This document shows positions 27,103 through 36,334 of a DNA stretch of 64,000 bases, piece by piece. A model generated the notes under the pieces. It ran no database searches. It saw nothing but the letters and a program-made list of their open reading frames with translations, and was not told where the DNA came from. The DNA is from CAYQMF01 sp964418595 (GTDB taxonomy: Bacteria > Planctomycetota > UBA1135 > UBA2386). The stretch spans positions 48,702 through 112,701 of the forward strand of contig CAYQMF010000005.1 of the NCBI GenBank assembly GCA_964418595.1. The letters are read 5' to 3'. Numbering within the stretch: position 1 is the stretch's first letter; the number at the start of each line of letters is the position of its first letter. The position numbers and the translations under genes are program-made.

Positions 27103-30012
27103 GTGAAGAACCCACGCACCCTGCCACTCCTCGCCCTGCTGGTCGCGCTCCTGCTCGGAGCGACGGCGGCGGTCCTGGCGCTGCGCGGTGACGCCGTGCC
27201 CGCGGTGACGGCCGCCGACGCCGGCGAGGTCGGCGAAGGGTGGCGGCCCAGCGATGTCGAGCTGCGCGACGAGACCGCGCCGGATCAGGTCGCGGCCGAC
27301 GCCGGCGGCGACGCGGCCGCGAGCGATAGGCAGGAGGTCATCGCCTTCCCGCGCGAGGAAGGTGGCCCGCGCCTGCGGGTCATCGAGGCGGGGACGCGGC
27401 AGCCGGTGGCGTTCGCGGAGGTGTTCGTGGGCGACGCGGGCAACGAGTGGCGCGGCCGGCGCCGCGACGCGGACGCGTCGCATTGGGCGCAGATCCTCGA
27501 GCGCGATGCCGCGGTGCGGCAGGCCGACGCGCAGGGCCTCGTGTCGCTGCCACCGGTGCGGCGCCGGCTGCTCATCGCCGGCCGCGCTGTGGGGTTGTTC
27601 GGCGTGCTGGTCGTCACCGACCGCAACACCGAGCCCGTGCTCGAGCTGCACCCGGACGCGCTGCTGCGCGTGCGGGTCGCCGACGCGCGCGGCGAGCCGC
27701 GGGCGGGTGTGCGGGTGGCCCTGGGCGCCGACCTCGGCGAGCGCGTGCAGCGCGTGGCCGGCGCCGAGACCGGCGCGGACGGCATCGCCGCGATCCCGCA
27801 CGCGCAGCTCTTCGTCACGCGCGTGCCGCCGCGCGACGCGGCGGCGGAGCGACAGGCGACGGAGCGCGTGCAGGAGGTGCGGGCCCGCTTCGCCGAGTTC
27901 GAGCAGCGGATGCGCGGCAACGGGAGCCTCGACGCGTCGGTCGTCGTGCAACTGCGCGAGCAGCAGCGGCGGATGGTGGAGGAGCTGTCCGCGCAGGAAC
28001 TGAACGGTCGCCTGCGGCGGGCGCGCGACGAGGCGCGGCAGGCGTCGGTCACCGGCCAGCCCTCCGTGAACGCGGCGACGTGGCCCGTCGCCGATTTCGT
28101 CGTGGTCGCCGAGGTGCCCGCGGCGCAGCCCGTGCACCAGCGGGTGCCCGCGTCGCCGATCCCGATCCAGATCGTCGACCTGCGCTTGCCGCCGGTCGGC
28201 ACGCTCGACGTGCGCGTGGTCGGGCCCGACGGCCAGGACCTGCTCTCGCCCTGTCGGGTCAGTGCGCGCGTCGCCGACGCGAGTCGCCTTGCGGACGGGC
28301 GCGTGCGCAGCATCGACGAGCTGTGCGCGGTCAGCGGCGAGAAGCCGCTCGGCGCGCACCTCGTCCGGATCGAGCCGCTCGGGCTCGGCATGACCTTGCG
28401 TGTGCAGGTCGAGTTCGCCGACGACGACTTCGACTTCGCGGTCGGCGATGTGGTCGGCCCGATCGCCGAGGGTCCGCACGAGGTGGTTGTGCGGGCGCCG
28501 CCATGGTTCAGCGTCGTGGTCGGGCGCGGGCTCGACGCGCGCGGCCTGCCGCTGGCGGGGATCGAGGCGGATCTCTTCGTGGCCGGTGCGAAGGGTCGCG
28601 TCGAGGGCGAGCGTGTGACCTTCGCGGCCGACGGGCACTTCGAGCTGCCCGTGCGGCTGCGCGAGCCCACGCCGCCCTACACGCTGGAGGTGCAGGCGCG
28701 CCTCGGCGAGCGGAGGATCGGCAAGCTGGTGGCGATGCCGCAGGTGGTGCCCGGCGGGCGGGTGGAGCTCGGCGACGTGACCATGACCGACCTCGCGGCG
28801 CTCGCGAAGGGCACCGTGCGCGACGACCTCGGGCGCGCGATGCGCGGCGTCGACGTGGTGGCGGAGGTCCTGCGCGGCGACGCGTGGACGGAGGAGTCGT
28901 TCGTGCGCGGGCGCACCGACGAGCAGGGGGCGTTTGAGCTGTACGGCGAGCCGCGCGCGCAGGCGCTGCGGCTGCGGGCGCGCGAGCGCGGCCACGCGAC
29001 GGCGGAGGTCGACATCGCCTTCGGCGCGCAGGTCGACATCACCCTGCTGCGCAACGGCGCGATCACGGCGGCGGGGTTCGTGCCGGAGTTCGTCGGGCGC
29101 GAGGCGATGGTGGCACGGCTCGTGGATCTCGCAACCGGCCGGGCGCGCGATGTCGGCCTGCGGCGGGCCGGACCGGATCGCTTCGAGGTGCGGCTCGACG
29201 ATCTGCGACCCGGCGAGTGGCAGCTCAGCCTCACCGTGCACGGCCTGCGCCGGCCGCTGGCGTTCGCCGACCGCGTGGTCGTGGCGCCCGGGGACACGTC
29301 GCGGCCGCCGACGATCGATGGGCTCGATCTGCGCGGGCGGTTGTTCCAGTTCCAGATCCAGGCAGTCGACGCCGCCGGGCAGCCGATGCCCGACCCCGGC
29401 TCCCCGTTGCTCGCGCAGCTCCACGACGCGCGCGGTGCGCCGGAGTGGGTGCCCTTCGTGTGGCGCGGCGGTCGCGTCGAGTTGATCGCCGACCAGCCGA
29501 GCCTGCAGGTGGTGGGCCTCGCCACCGGGCATCGCCCGGCGCGCGCGCTTCTGCAGGCGGGCGAGGGGACGCTCACCTTCAGCAAGATCCACCCGCTGCA
29601 GCTCACGCTGCCCGGCCTGCGCGCGCAGCTCGGCCCCGAGCAGGCGGCGCGGATCTCGCTCGTGCTCACCGAGAGCACGGGTTTCCCGGACACCGACCTG
29701 CAGGCGCTCGACCAGCGCAACGGCCAGCAGCGCGGCTACCAGCGCGCGCAACTCGGCAAGAGCGGCGGCGCGGGCCTCGGCGGCGATGACACGGTGAGCG
29801 TCGGGTTGATCTTCAACGGCCGCTACGAGGTGGTGCTGCGCGTCGACGGCCCCGGCGGCCGCGTGTCGAAGACCATCGGCCACGTGATGGCGACGTTGGA
29901 TGGGCCGCAGCCGCCGAAGGAGATCCTCGCGCCGGATGTCGGCGCCGTGCGCGCCGCGCTCGACGAGCTGCGCGCGCGGCAGCCGGTGGAGCGGGGGCGA
30001 CGGGGGCGGTGA
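27103..30012 (+). CDS. Membrane-anchored protein with carboxypeptidase-regulatory-like domains, 969 aa
   Basis: The chain starts at a GTG (27103) right after a TAGACT box. The N-terminus is basic and is followed by one hydrophobic segment (residues 8-27, LLALLVALLLGATAAVLAL), which should anchor the protein with its bulk outside the cytoplasm. A low-complexity acidic linker (about 30-85) follows, then a series of beta-sandwich domains of the carboxypeptidase-regulatory/SdrD-B type, with phrases such as GGTVRDDLGRAMRGVDVVAE-like and GRVELGDVTMTDLA. Such domains usually serve as surface scaffolds. A helical insertion near 245-310 (RFAEFEQRMRGN) may form a coiled coil. The last 120 residues are duplicated as a fragment at 33228-33583. 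No enzyme motif is visible. Function: surface structure or sensing, inferred. Confidence 0.8.
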   Translation: MKNPRTLPLLALLVALLLGATAAVLALRGDAVPAVTAADAGEVGEGWRPSDVELRDETAPDQVAADAGGDAAASDRQEVIAFPREEGGPRLRVIEAGTRQPVAFAEVFVGDAGNEWRGRRRDADASHWAQILERDAAVRQADAQGLVSLPPVRRRLLIAGRAVGLFGVLVVTDRNTEPVLELHPDALLRVRVADARGEPRAGVRVALGADLGERVQRVAGAETGADGIAAIPHAQLFVTRVPPRDAAAERQATERVQEVRARFAEFEQRMRGNGSLDASVVVQLREQQRRMVEELSAQELNGRLRRARDEARQASVTGQPSVNAATWPVADFVVVAEVPAAQPVHQRVPASPIPIQIVDLRLPPVGTLDVRVVGPDGQDLLSPCRVSARVADASRLADGRVRSIDELCAVSGEKPLGAHLVRIEPLGLGMTLRVQVEFADDDFDFAVGDVVGPIAEGPHEVVVRAPPWFSVVVGRGLDARGLPLAGIEADLFVAGAKGRVEGERVTFAADGHFELPVRLREPTPPYTLEVQARLGERRIGKLVAMPQVVPGGRVELGDVTMTDLAALAKGTVRDDLGRAMRGVDVVAEVLRGDAWTEESFVRGRTDEQGAFELYGEPRAQALRLRARERGHATAEVDIAFGAQVDITLLRNGAITAAGFVPEFVGREAMVARLVDLATGRARDVGLRRAGPDRFEVRLDDLRPGEWQLSLTVHGLRRPLAFADRVVVAPGDTSRPPTIDGLDLRGRLFQFQIQAVDAAGQPMPDPGSPLLAQLHDARGAPEWVPFVWRGGRVELIADQPSLQVVGLATGHRPARALLQAGEGTLTFSKIHPLQLTLPGLRAQLGPEQAARISLVLTESTGFPDTDLQALDQRNGQQRGYQRAQLGKSGGAGLGGDDTVSVGLIFNGRYEVVLRVDGPGGRVSKTIGHVMATLDGPQPPKEILAPDVGAVRAALDELRARQPVERGRRGR
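29551..29906 (+). repeat. Source copy of a 356-bp duplicated segment
   Basis: This stretch lies inside the 969-aa gene (near residue 817 to 935). It is collinear, without any indel, with 33228-33583. The two translations agree at about 107 of 118 positions. Confidence 0.85.
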
Positions 30013-30155
30013 GGGGGCGAACCGGCGAACGCGATGCGAGCCGGAGACCTTGACTGCCGCGAGGGGCGCAGGGACTGCGCAATGCACGCGCGTCGCAGTG
30101 TCGCTGGCGGGGACGGTACGGACGGCTTCGCGGATCGAGGGAGTCGGGCGCGAGG

Positions 30156-31487
30156 TCACCGTGGGTGAGGGGGGTGGCGACGTGACGGTGGAGTTGACGT
30201 CAGCGGCGGTGCGCGAGGCGTTTGGGCGGTAGCCGAGATCGTGCGGCGCATCGCGCGCCCTGCGGACGCGGCGTCGCCGCCCGACACAGCCGCGAGCACC
30301 AGCCACGGCATCGTGTGCAACAGCAGGCGGTTGGCGGCGGTGGCGAGGATGCCTTCGAGGTGTTCGGGGCGCGTCGCGGCGAGGACGACGGTGTAGAGGC
30401 CGAGGTGCGCTGCGAACACGGCGAGGAAGGCCCGTGCCGGCGGCGAGCGGCGCGCTCGTTGGAAGGCGAGGGCACCGAGCAGCACCCACGCCACGCCCCA
30501 TTGCGGCCAGGCGTCGCGGTGGGTTCCGAAGGCGATCATCAGCCAGTTCCACACCACGGCAGGGACCTGTGCGAGCACGGTGTGGAGGCCGCGGCCGAGG
30601 GACTCGTCCATCCATGGCGCGGTGAGGCCGATGCCGGCGCGCGCGATCGGCCATGCGATCGCCATCGTGCCGCCGAGGAGGAGTGAGGGGATCGCGGCGC
30701 GCAAGCGGCGCCGCGCGATCCACCCCTGCGCCGCCAACGCGACAGCGCCGCCGGCGACCCCTTCGTTCTTGGTGAGCGCGCCGGTGCCGGCAACGAAGCC
30801 GAACGCGAGCGCGGTGCGGTGGTCGCCGTCGGGCAGGCGCAGCGCCAGCAGGCCGAGCAGGAGAAACGTGGCGGTGAGGCGCACGTCGGCGAAGTTCGCT
30901 ACCTGCCGGATACCTCGGGCGTGAGCAGCACGCTCGCGGCCAGCCCGAACGCGAGGCATTGCGACGACAGGCGCGCCGCTGCGTGCGCCACGAGCAGGGC
31001 GCAGGCGAGACCGCCGAGCACCTGGCGCCGCACCGCCTGCTGGCGCTCGCCGACGCCGGCCAGATTGGAGACGGCGAGCACGCGTGCTTCGCGTGGCACC
31101 ACGCGCGCAAGCCCAGGCAGGCTGCGCATTGCCGCCACGCTCTCGCTCGGCGGCGGATCGTCGGCCGCTTCGCGGAAGCGCTCGAAGTTGCCGGGCACCC
31201 GCACCAGCATCGACCAGAGGGTGACGCCGCCGCACACCGACTGCAGGAGGAGCTCAGTCCAGAGCGCGCCGACCAGCAGCGGGTTGATCCGGCGCAAGGT
31301 GGGGGATGCGGCCTCGCTCACGGCCAACGGTTCCCATGCGGGCGCTCGCGCGCGCGCAAGGAGGCGCCGCGCCACTGCGCCACACGCCTCGCCGTCGGCC
31401 ACGGCCGAGTGCCCGTGGCGGGCGCTTTTTCGCGGGCGAATCCCGCGCGGCTTCAGAAGCGCTTGCTCGTCCGCGTGGATTCTGTAG
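30156..31487 (-). pseudogene. Frameshifted GT-C-type membrane glycosyltransferase-like gene
   Basis: Two minus-strand frames join into one membrane protein. The upstream frame (about 31487 to 30899) reads NPLLVGALWTELLLQ and ends LLTPEVSGR then TAG. The other frame continues at once with RQVANFADVRLTATFLLLGL, ALTKNEGVAGGAVALAA and several more hydrophobic segments to 30156. Together, 'TPE...ADVxLTxFLLxxL...TKNEG' is the pattern of polytopic sugar-transferring membrane proteins of the GT-C/PMT type. The two frames differ by one, so a single-base indel near 30900-30910 explains the break; it may be a real mutation or an assembly error. The true start is uncertain and lies somewhere near or above 31450. 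The family call is moderate, and the acceptor is unknown. Confidence 0.5.
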
Positions 31488-31749
31488 TCGGCCCTCGCGA
31501 TCTGGGCATGGGTCTGCCGGTCTGCCCGGCCTTCCGCCGAAACTGGATCTCGTGTCGTTTCATGGCTCGGTCCGTGCTCCTGATGCTCCGCCGACGTGGC
31601 GGAACGGGTCAGGAGATGCTCACGGACGCCGCCGCTTCCGCCCGCGGCGGGTGCCAGAGTCTCCGGAGCGGGTGGTGCCAGAGTTTCTCGAACCGACACC
31701 AGACCAAGCCTCTGATGCGATTCGGGCTCGTCGACAGCCTTGCACCTTC

Positions 31750-33120
31750 CTACTCCGGCAGAGGGCGGTGACGGGTCTCGGGGAGGAATGGCAGAACGGC
31801 GAGTCCGAGCAGGTACACGAGGCTCAGCCAGCAGCAGGCATCGCGAAAGGCGTCGAGTTTGGCGTCGGAGGCGATGGCGCCGGCGGCGAGATGCGCCTGC
31901 AGCATGCCCAAGGTGAACGGGCCGCTGGCGGCGATGAAGCGTCCGACGTTGTAGCAGAAGCTGGTGCCGGTGCTGCGCAGGCGCAAGGGGAACAGCTCCG
32001 GCAGGTAGATGGCGAAGCCGGCGAACAGGGCGAGCTGGAAGAAGCCCATCGCCGGGACCAGCACGAAGATGTGCCAGGGCTCGCGCAGGAACTGGAACAC
32101 GGCGATGGTGCTGAGCAACGCGGCGACGTGGCCTACGGCGAACACGGGCCTGCGCCCGTACCGGTGCGCGAGCCAGGTGAACGTGAGCATGCCGGCGAAG
32201 CCGCCCAGGTTCTGCAGGAGCATGTTGATGCCGGTCCACATCAGCCGCGTGCCCGGCACCTTCGCTGCGGGCAGGTCCTGCGCGGCGAGGATGCGGCCGA
32301 TGACGTCGCCCACGAGCTCCGGCGAGAAGAAACCGATGCCCCACAGCCCGACGACGCCCGACACGCACAGCGCCATGCCGAGCAGCGCATGCCGGCGCCA
32401 CGCGGCTTCGCCGAACAGCGACGCGTACGAGCCGAAGCGCACGCCCGAGTCCCGTCCCGCAGCCCGCGCGGCCAGCCATTTCGGCGGCTCGGGCAGGCGG
32501 ATCTGGATGAAGACGCACAGCGCCGCCGGCAGCGCGCCGACGACGAACAGCCAACGCCAGGCGCTGCCCGGTGCGATCACGCTGGTTTCCAGCCAGCCGA
32601 GCGTGATGGTGATCAGCGCGGCGATGATGTTGCCCACGGTCGAGTGCGCCTGCAGGATGCCGAGCGCATGCGGGCGCGCGCGCTCGGGCAGCGAGTCGGC
32701 AACCAGCGCCACTGCGAGCCCGAACACGCCGCCGACTCCGAGCCCGGTGACGAATCGGTAGAACGCGAAGTCGGCGAAGCCCCGCGCCAGGGCGGACAGG
32801 CCGGTGCACAGCGAGTACAGCAGGACCGTGACCGCGAGCATGCGCGCGCGGCCGAAGCGGTCGCCGAGCGGGCCGAAGATCAGGCCGCCGGTACCCCAAC
32901 CGACCACGAAGATCGCCGTGGCGTAGCCGCCCCACTCCTTCAGCACCTCCGGCGCCGTGCCCGGCGGCAGCAGCGAGCCGATCGCCGGGTTGCGCGCCAC
33001 CACGAACAACTGCTGGTCGAGGCAATCGAACATCCAGGCCAGCGTCGCCATCGTGAACACGAGCCAGTGGTAGCGGTCGAGTTCTCGCCACCAGGGCACG
33101 GCTGTAGGAAGGCTGGGCAT
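31750..33120 (-). CDS. MFS transporter, 456 aa
   Basis: The ATG at 33120 gives a protein with about twelve hydrophobic segments, the usual length for the major facilitator superfamily. The loop between segments 2 and 3 carries GPLGDRFGRARML, the family signature G-x-L-x-D-R-x-G-R, and a second copy appears as AHRYGRRPVF between segments 8 and 9. The region FYRFVTGLGVGGVFGLAVAL matches segment 4-5 of the sugar/aromatic-acid:proton symporter branch, and RLPEPPKWLAARA follows segment 6 as in sugar-porter-type proteins. The substrate cannot be told from the sequence; small sugars, organic acids or aromatic acids are possible. It lies upstream of the frameshifted glycosyltransferase-like gene on the same strand, with about 260 bases between. 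Confidence 0.88.
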   Translation of the reverse strand: MPSLPTAVPWWRELDRYHWLVFTMATLAWMFDCLDQQLFVVARNPAIGSLLPPGTAPEVLKEWGGYATAIFVVGWGTGGLIFGPLGDRFGRARMLAVTVLLYSLCTGLSALARGFADFAFYRFVTGLGVGGVFGLAVALVADSLPERARPHALGILQAHSTVGNIIAALITITLGWLETSVIAPGSAWRWLFVVGALPAALCVFIQIRLPEPPKWLAARAAGRDSGVRFGSYASLFGEAAWRRHALLGMALCVSGVVGLWGIGFFSPELVGDVIGRILAAQDLPAAKVPGTRLMWTGINMLLQNLGGFAGMLTFTWLAHRYGRRPVFAVGHVAALLSTIAVFQFLREPWHIFVLVPAMGFFQLALFAGFAIYLPELFPLRLRSTGTSFCYNVGRFIAASGPFTLGMLQAHLAAGAIASDAKLDAFRDACCWLSLVYLLGLAVLPFLPETRHRPLPE

Positions 33121-33227
33121 GAACCCGCTTCACTACAGGCGCGCAACGCTCCCGCCAAATGCGCGCGTCGCTTGGCGAGGCCTTGCGCTGCAAGGGCCGC
33201 GAATGCTCGCGCGGCGCGCAGGACTCA

Positions 33228-33617
33228 CTGCAGGCGGGCGAGGCGACGCTCACCTTCAGCAAGATCCACCCGCTGCACCTCACGCTGCCGGGTCTGCGTG
33301 CGCTGCTCGGCCCGGAGCAGGCGGCGCGCATCCCGCTCGTGCTCACCGAGAGCACGGGCTTCCCCGACACCGACCTGCAGGCGCTCGACCAGCGCAACGG
33401 CCAGCAGCGCGGCTACCAGGGTGCGCAGCTCGGCACGAGCGGCGGCGTCGGCCTCGGCGGCGACGACGCGGTGAGCGTCGGGTTGATCTTCAACGGCCAG
33501 TACGAGGTGGTGCTGCGCGTCGACGGCCCCGGCAGCCGCGTGTCGAAGACCATCGGCGACGTGATGGCGACGTTGGATGGGCCCGGCTGCCGCGCGCGCA
33601 GCTTGTCGAGCGCGGCG
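33228..33617 (+). pseudogene. Duplicated fragment of the 969-aa gene with an inverted tip
   Basis: Positions 33228-33583 repeat 29551-29906 without an indel, with about 91% amino-acid identity. It has no start codon or N-terminal part. Immediately after, 33583-33617 matches the reverse complement of 29952-29986 (one mismatch in the 33 bases from 33585), the 3' end of the same gene in the opposite orientation. So the remnant is a rearranged copy of that gene's tail. The remaining 33121-33799 region holds nothing else that I can recognise. Confidence 0.8.
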
Positions 33618-33799
33618 ACATCCTTCACCGACGATGCGGTGACTCGGAGGCGCTCCGCATCTCAAGTGCGGAATCCGTCGGTGTCATGGCGACATCCGCA
33701 CCAGGCGCGTCGGTCCGGCAGTGCGCACCTACCCGAGCTCGCCCTGTGCCTGCATGATTGTGCCGAGTCGACACCCCCAACTCAGTTCCCCCAACAACC

Positions 33800-34816
33800 A
33801 TGCGATCCTCGACGCACGTTCTCTTCGCCCTTGCGTTCGCCACCGCCGCCATGCCGGTCGCTTCCCAGGCCACCGTCCAGATCGGCGGCGCCGGCGCGTT
33901 CGGTTGCCAGGACAACCTCAACCCACCCAAGCTCAGCAACGGCACGCCGGCCGCCGCCGAGTACGAGTTCACCTATGACGCGGTGACCGCGCGCCTGACG
34001 CTGCGGGTCACCAACACGTCCCCCGTGCTCACCGGCGTCCCGAACCCGCTGATCACCTTGATCGCGTTCAACCTGCCTGCGCACGCCGTGAGCGGCGTCC
34101 AGCTCGTGTCGCAAACCGGCTCGTCGGGGGCCACGCCGGCGTTCGGGATGACCTTCGATGCAGACCTGTTCACGTTGCCGAACCCCAACAAGGTCGCGTG
34201 CGCTGGAGACTTCTCCGTCCTCCTCACGAACGGCGGTGGCATCGGTGGCGGCATCGCCAACGCCAACGCCGACACGATCGTCGCGCCGGTCGGAAGCTGG
34301 GTCATCGGACCCGCGACGTTCATCCTCCAGCTCGCTGGCCCAGGCGTGCACGGTTTGAACGCGGGTGCCATCGCCAATGCGCTGTCGCAGAACGCCTCGG
34401 GCCACCAGGCGACGGCCGCCGCGAAGTTCCAGTCCGGCGGGCGGGGTGGCGAGGGCAGCGGCTTCATCGGCTCCGCGCACAAGTGCGCGCCTGGGCTGTA
34501 CGCGGTGGGCACTCCGCGCATCGGCCAGAGCTTCGACATCTGCGCCGGTGGCGCGGCCGGATGCCTCGGCTGCGTGCTCGTTTCGCCCAACCCGGGCCCG
34601 ACGCAGGTCGGCAACTGGGTGGTCAACATCGGCCTGCCGCTCCTGCACACGTTCGTGTTGCCGCCGTCGACAGGCGGCCTGCCGTCCTGCTCGACGCTGG
34701 GAGTACCGGATCGCGCGGACCTCATCGGCCTGCGCCTCTACTTCCTGCTGATCATCGCCTCAGGGGATGGCAGAGTGCTGGAACAGTCCGATCGCCTCGA
34801 GATCGTGATCCAGTAG
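33800..34816 (+). CDS. Secreted hypothetical protein, 338 aa
   Basis: The ATG at 33800 starts a signal peptide (MRSSTHVLFALAFATAAMPVASQA). The mature protein is rich in Gly, Asn, Thr and Pro with a beta character (RLTLRVTNTSPVLTG). Several Cys residues are spread along the chain (FGCQDN, VACAG, HKCAPG, DICAGG, GCLGCV, LPSCSTLG), which could form disulphides outside the cell. A Gly-rich loop (NGGGIGGGIANANAD) sits in the middle. No enzyme motif was found. It lies after the duplicated fragment and about 210 bases before the SAM riboswitch. Function unknown; an extracellular structural or binding protein is likely. Confidence 0.8.
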   Translation: MRSSTHVLFALAFATAAMPVASQATVQIGGAGAFGCQDNLNPPKLSNGTPAAAEYEFTYDAVTARLTLRVTNTSPVLTGVPNPLITLIAFNLPAHAVSGVQLVSQTGSSGATPAFGMTFDADLFTLPNPNKVACAGDFSVLLTNGGGIGGGIANANADTIVAPVGSWVIGPATFILQLAGPGVHGLNAGAIANALSQNASGHQATAAAKFQSGGRGGEGSGFIGSAHKCAPGLYAVGTPRIGQSFDICAGGAAGCLGCVLVSPNPGPTQVGNWVVNIGLPLLHTFVLPPSTGGLPSCSTLGVPDRADLIGLRLYFLLIIASGDGRVLEQSDRLEIVIQ

Positions 34817-34992
34817 AGCCCCGCGACAAGAACGACGCGCGGGAAGCCGTGGGATGACGATTCCGACGCGTCGCGGGGGCCTCGACCCCGGAGCGAGGAC
34901 CCCGCGGCACCGCCATCGGGTCGCAAGAGCCTGTCGCTCTATCGGGGTCGGTCATGCGGCGCTTGTCGCGAGGCGGGGTCGTCATCACCCCC
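34817..34992. other. Intergenic region upstream of the methionine promoter
   Basis: No gene is recognised. The segment is GC-rich with several short inverted repeats, any of which could end transcription of the 338-aa gene. Confidence 0.35.
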
Positions 34993-35021
34993 TTGACCGT
35001 CCCGACCTCACCCGCTAACTG
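34993..35021 (+). promoter_or_regulatory. Promoter of the methionine operon
   Basis: TTGACC (34993-34998), a 17-base spacer and TAACTG (35016-35021) resemble a housekeeping sigma-70 promoter. Transcription would begin near 35028, just before the riboswitch P1 stem at 35031, which supports the call. Confidence 0.6.
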
Positions 35022-35030
35022 TCTCCCCTG

Positions 35031-35134
35031 CTCATCGAGACCGGCTGAGGGACAGGCCCGCAGACGCCGGGGCAACCACGGGCCACGCCCGCAGGTGCCA
35101 ATTCCTACGGAAGCCTCGGCTGCCGAGAGATGAG
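35031..35134 (+). promoter_or_regulatory. SAM-I (S-box) riboswitch
   Basis: The P1 stem pairs CTCATC (35031-35036) with GATGAG (35129-35134). Between them are the conserved S-box elements in order: AGACCGG, GAGGGA, GCCGGGGCAACC, AGGTGCCAATTCCTAC and a CTCGG-CTG-CCGAG hairpin (P4). SAM-I riboswitches bind S-adenosylmethionine and turn off methionine or SAM synthesis genes. The genes that follow (homoserine dehydrogenase, metX, metB-type) fit this. The expression platform between 35135 and 35269 has no obvious terminator U-tract, so control could be at translation. Confidence 0.93.
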
Positions 35135-35269
35135 CCTGCGTGTGCTCGTCCCGGTTGCCGGTGGCGGTGCATGGTGCAGGCGGCTCGCGTCGGTCGGGTG
35201 ACCGTGGAACCTCGAAGGAGTGTTCCAAGACCCGACAGCCCTGACGCAGGGCAAGAGCCGAAGGCAGCC

Positions 35270-36334
35270 ATGACGCAGTCCTTTCCCGCGCGCGACCGTG
35301 AGTCCGCGCGCGTCCTCTCCGGCGAACGCAGCTTCGCCGATCCATTCCTCAGCACCGGTCCGTCACCGACGGTCCACCTGGTCGGCGCCGGCAAGGTGGG
35401 CCAGGCCTTCCTGCGCCGGCTCGAAGGCACCGCGCTGCGCGTGCGCGCGGTGACCGACCGCAAAGCGACCGTGTGCGGGCCCGCGCTTGCGGCCGCCGCG
35501 CTCGCGGCGCACAAGCGGGCGGGCGCGAGCCTCGCCGAGTTTGCGGGCGCCGAGGCGATCGCCACGGAGCTGGCCATCCGGCTGGTCGACGCCGACCTCG
35601 TCGTCGACGCGACGCCGACGGAGCCGCACGCGCCGGCGCAAGGCGTGGCGCGCCTGCGCGCCGCGCTCGCCGGGCGCGGGCGCGTGGTCGTGGCCGGCAA
35701 GGACGCGCTGGCGCGCGTGTGGCCGGACCTCGACGCGCGCACGCGGGCGCGGGTCGGCTTCGACGCGGCGCTCGGCGGGACCGGTGCATGGCTGGCCGCG
35801 GAACGCGACGCGCTCGCCGCCTCGGCGTCGGTGGCGCTGGTCGGCAATGCGACGACCACGCTGCTGTGCGAGCACTTCGCGCGCGGCGAGGGTCTCGCAC
35901 CGGCGCTGGCGGCGGCGCGCGCGCGCGGGTTGCTCGAAGCGGATCCCACCCTCGATCTCGACGGCAGCGACGCGGCGAGCAAGCTCGCGCTCGTGTGCTC
36001 GATCTTGTGGGGCGTGCCCGTCGATTCCTCGGCGATCGCACGGCCGACGGCGGACGACCTCGACCCGGACCACGTCGCGTTCGCGGCGAAGCGCGGCCTC
36101 GCCGTGCGCCTCGTGGCGCGCGCGGAGCATGGCGGAAGGTCCCCGCGCGTCGCATGGGAGACCCTGCCGTCGGGGTCGCCGCTGGCGGTGCCGAGCGATC
36201 GCGTGGCGTATGCGTACGGCGACGAAGCCGGGAGCGTGCGTCTGCACGTCGGCACCGCGCTGGGCGCGGAGCGTACCGCTGCGGCGTTGCTCGCGGATCT
36301 GGGCGTCGACCTGCGCGTGCGAGGTGCGGCATGA
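35270..36334 (+). CDS. Homoserine dehydrogenase, 354 aa
   Basis: This NAD(P)-dependent enzyme reduces aspartate semialdehyde to homoserine, feeding methionine and threonine synthesis. The ATG at 35270 gives an N-terminal Rossmann fold with HLVGAGKVGQAF (GAGKVG at residues 39-44). The family motif GLLEADPTLDLDGSDAASKL (about 222-241) and a preceding VAGKDAL with the conserved Lys are present. At 354 residues it is short: the C-terminal ACT domain that mediates threonine inhibition in longer forms is absent. Control would instead come from the SAM-I riboswitch 136 bases upstream, which suggests an isozyme dedicated to methionine. Its stop overlaps the start of metX (ATGA). Confidence 0.85.
   Translation: MTQSFPARDRESARVLSGERSFADPFLSTGPSPTVHLVGAGKVGQAFLRRLEGTALRVRAVTDRKATVCGPALAAAALAAHKRAGASLAEFAGAEAIATELAIRLVDADLVVDATPTEPHAPAQGVARLRAALAGRGRVVVAGKDALARVWPDLDARTRARVGFDAALGGTGAWLAAERDALAASASVALVGNATTTLLCEHFARGEGLAPALAAARARGLLEADPTLDLDGSDAASKLALVCSILWGVPVDSSAIARPTADDLDPDHVAFAAKRGLAVRLVARAEHGGRSPRVAWETLPSGSPLAVPSDRVAYAYGDEAGSVRLHVGTALGAERTAAALLADLGVDLRVRGAA

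Noticed and set aside
25711..31110. A very long minus-strand open frame of about 1800 codons across several plus-strand genes
   Set aside because: It is antisense to two well-supported exported-protein genes, has Arg/His/Pro-rich composition without domains, and arises from high GC content that removes stop codons.
33159..33986. Plus-strand open frame spanning the duplicated fragment
   Set aside because: It contains the duplicated tail but joins unrelated sequence on both sides and has no signal peptide or start context, so it is treated as a pseudogene fragment.
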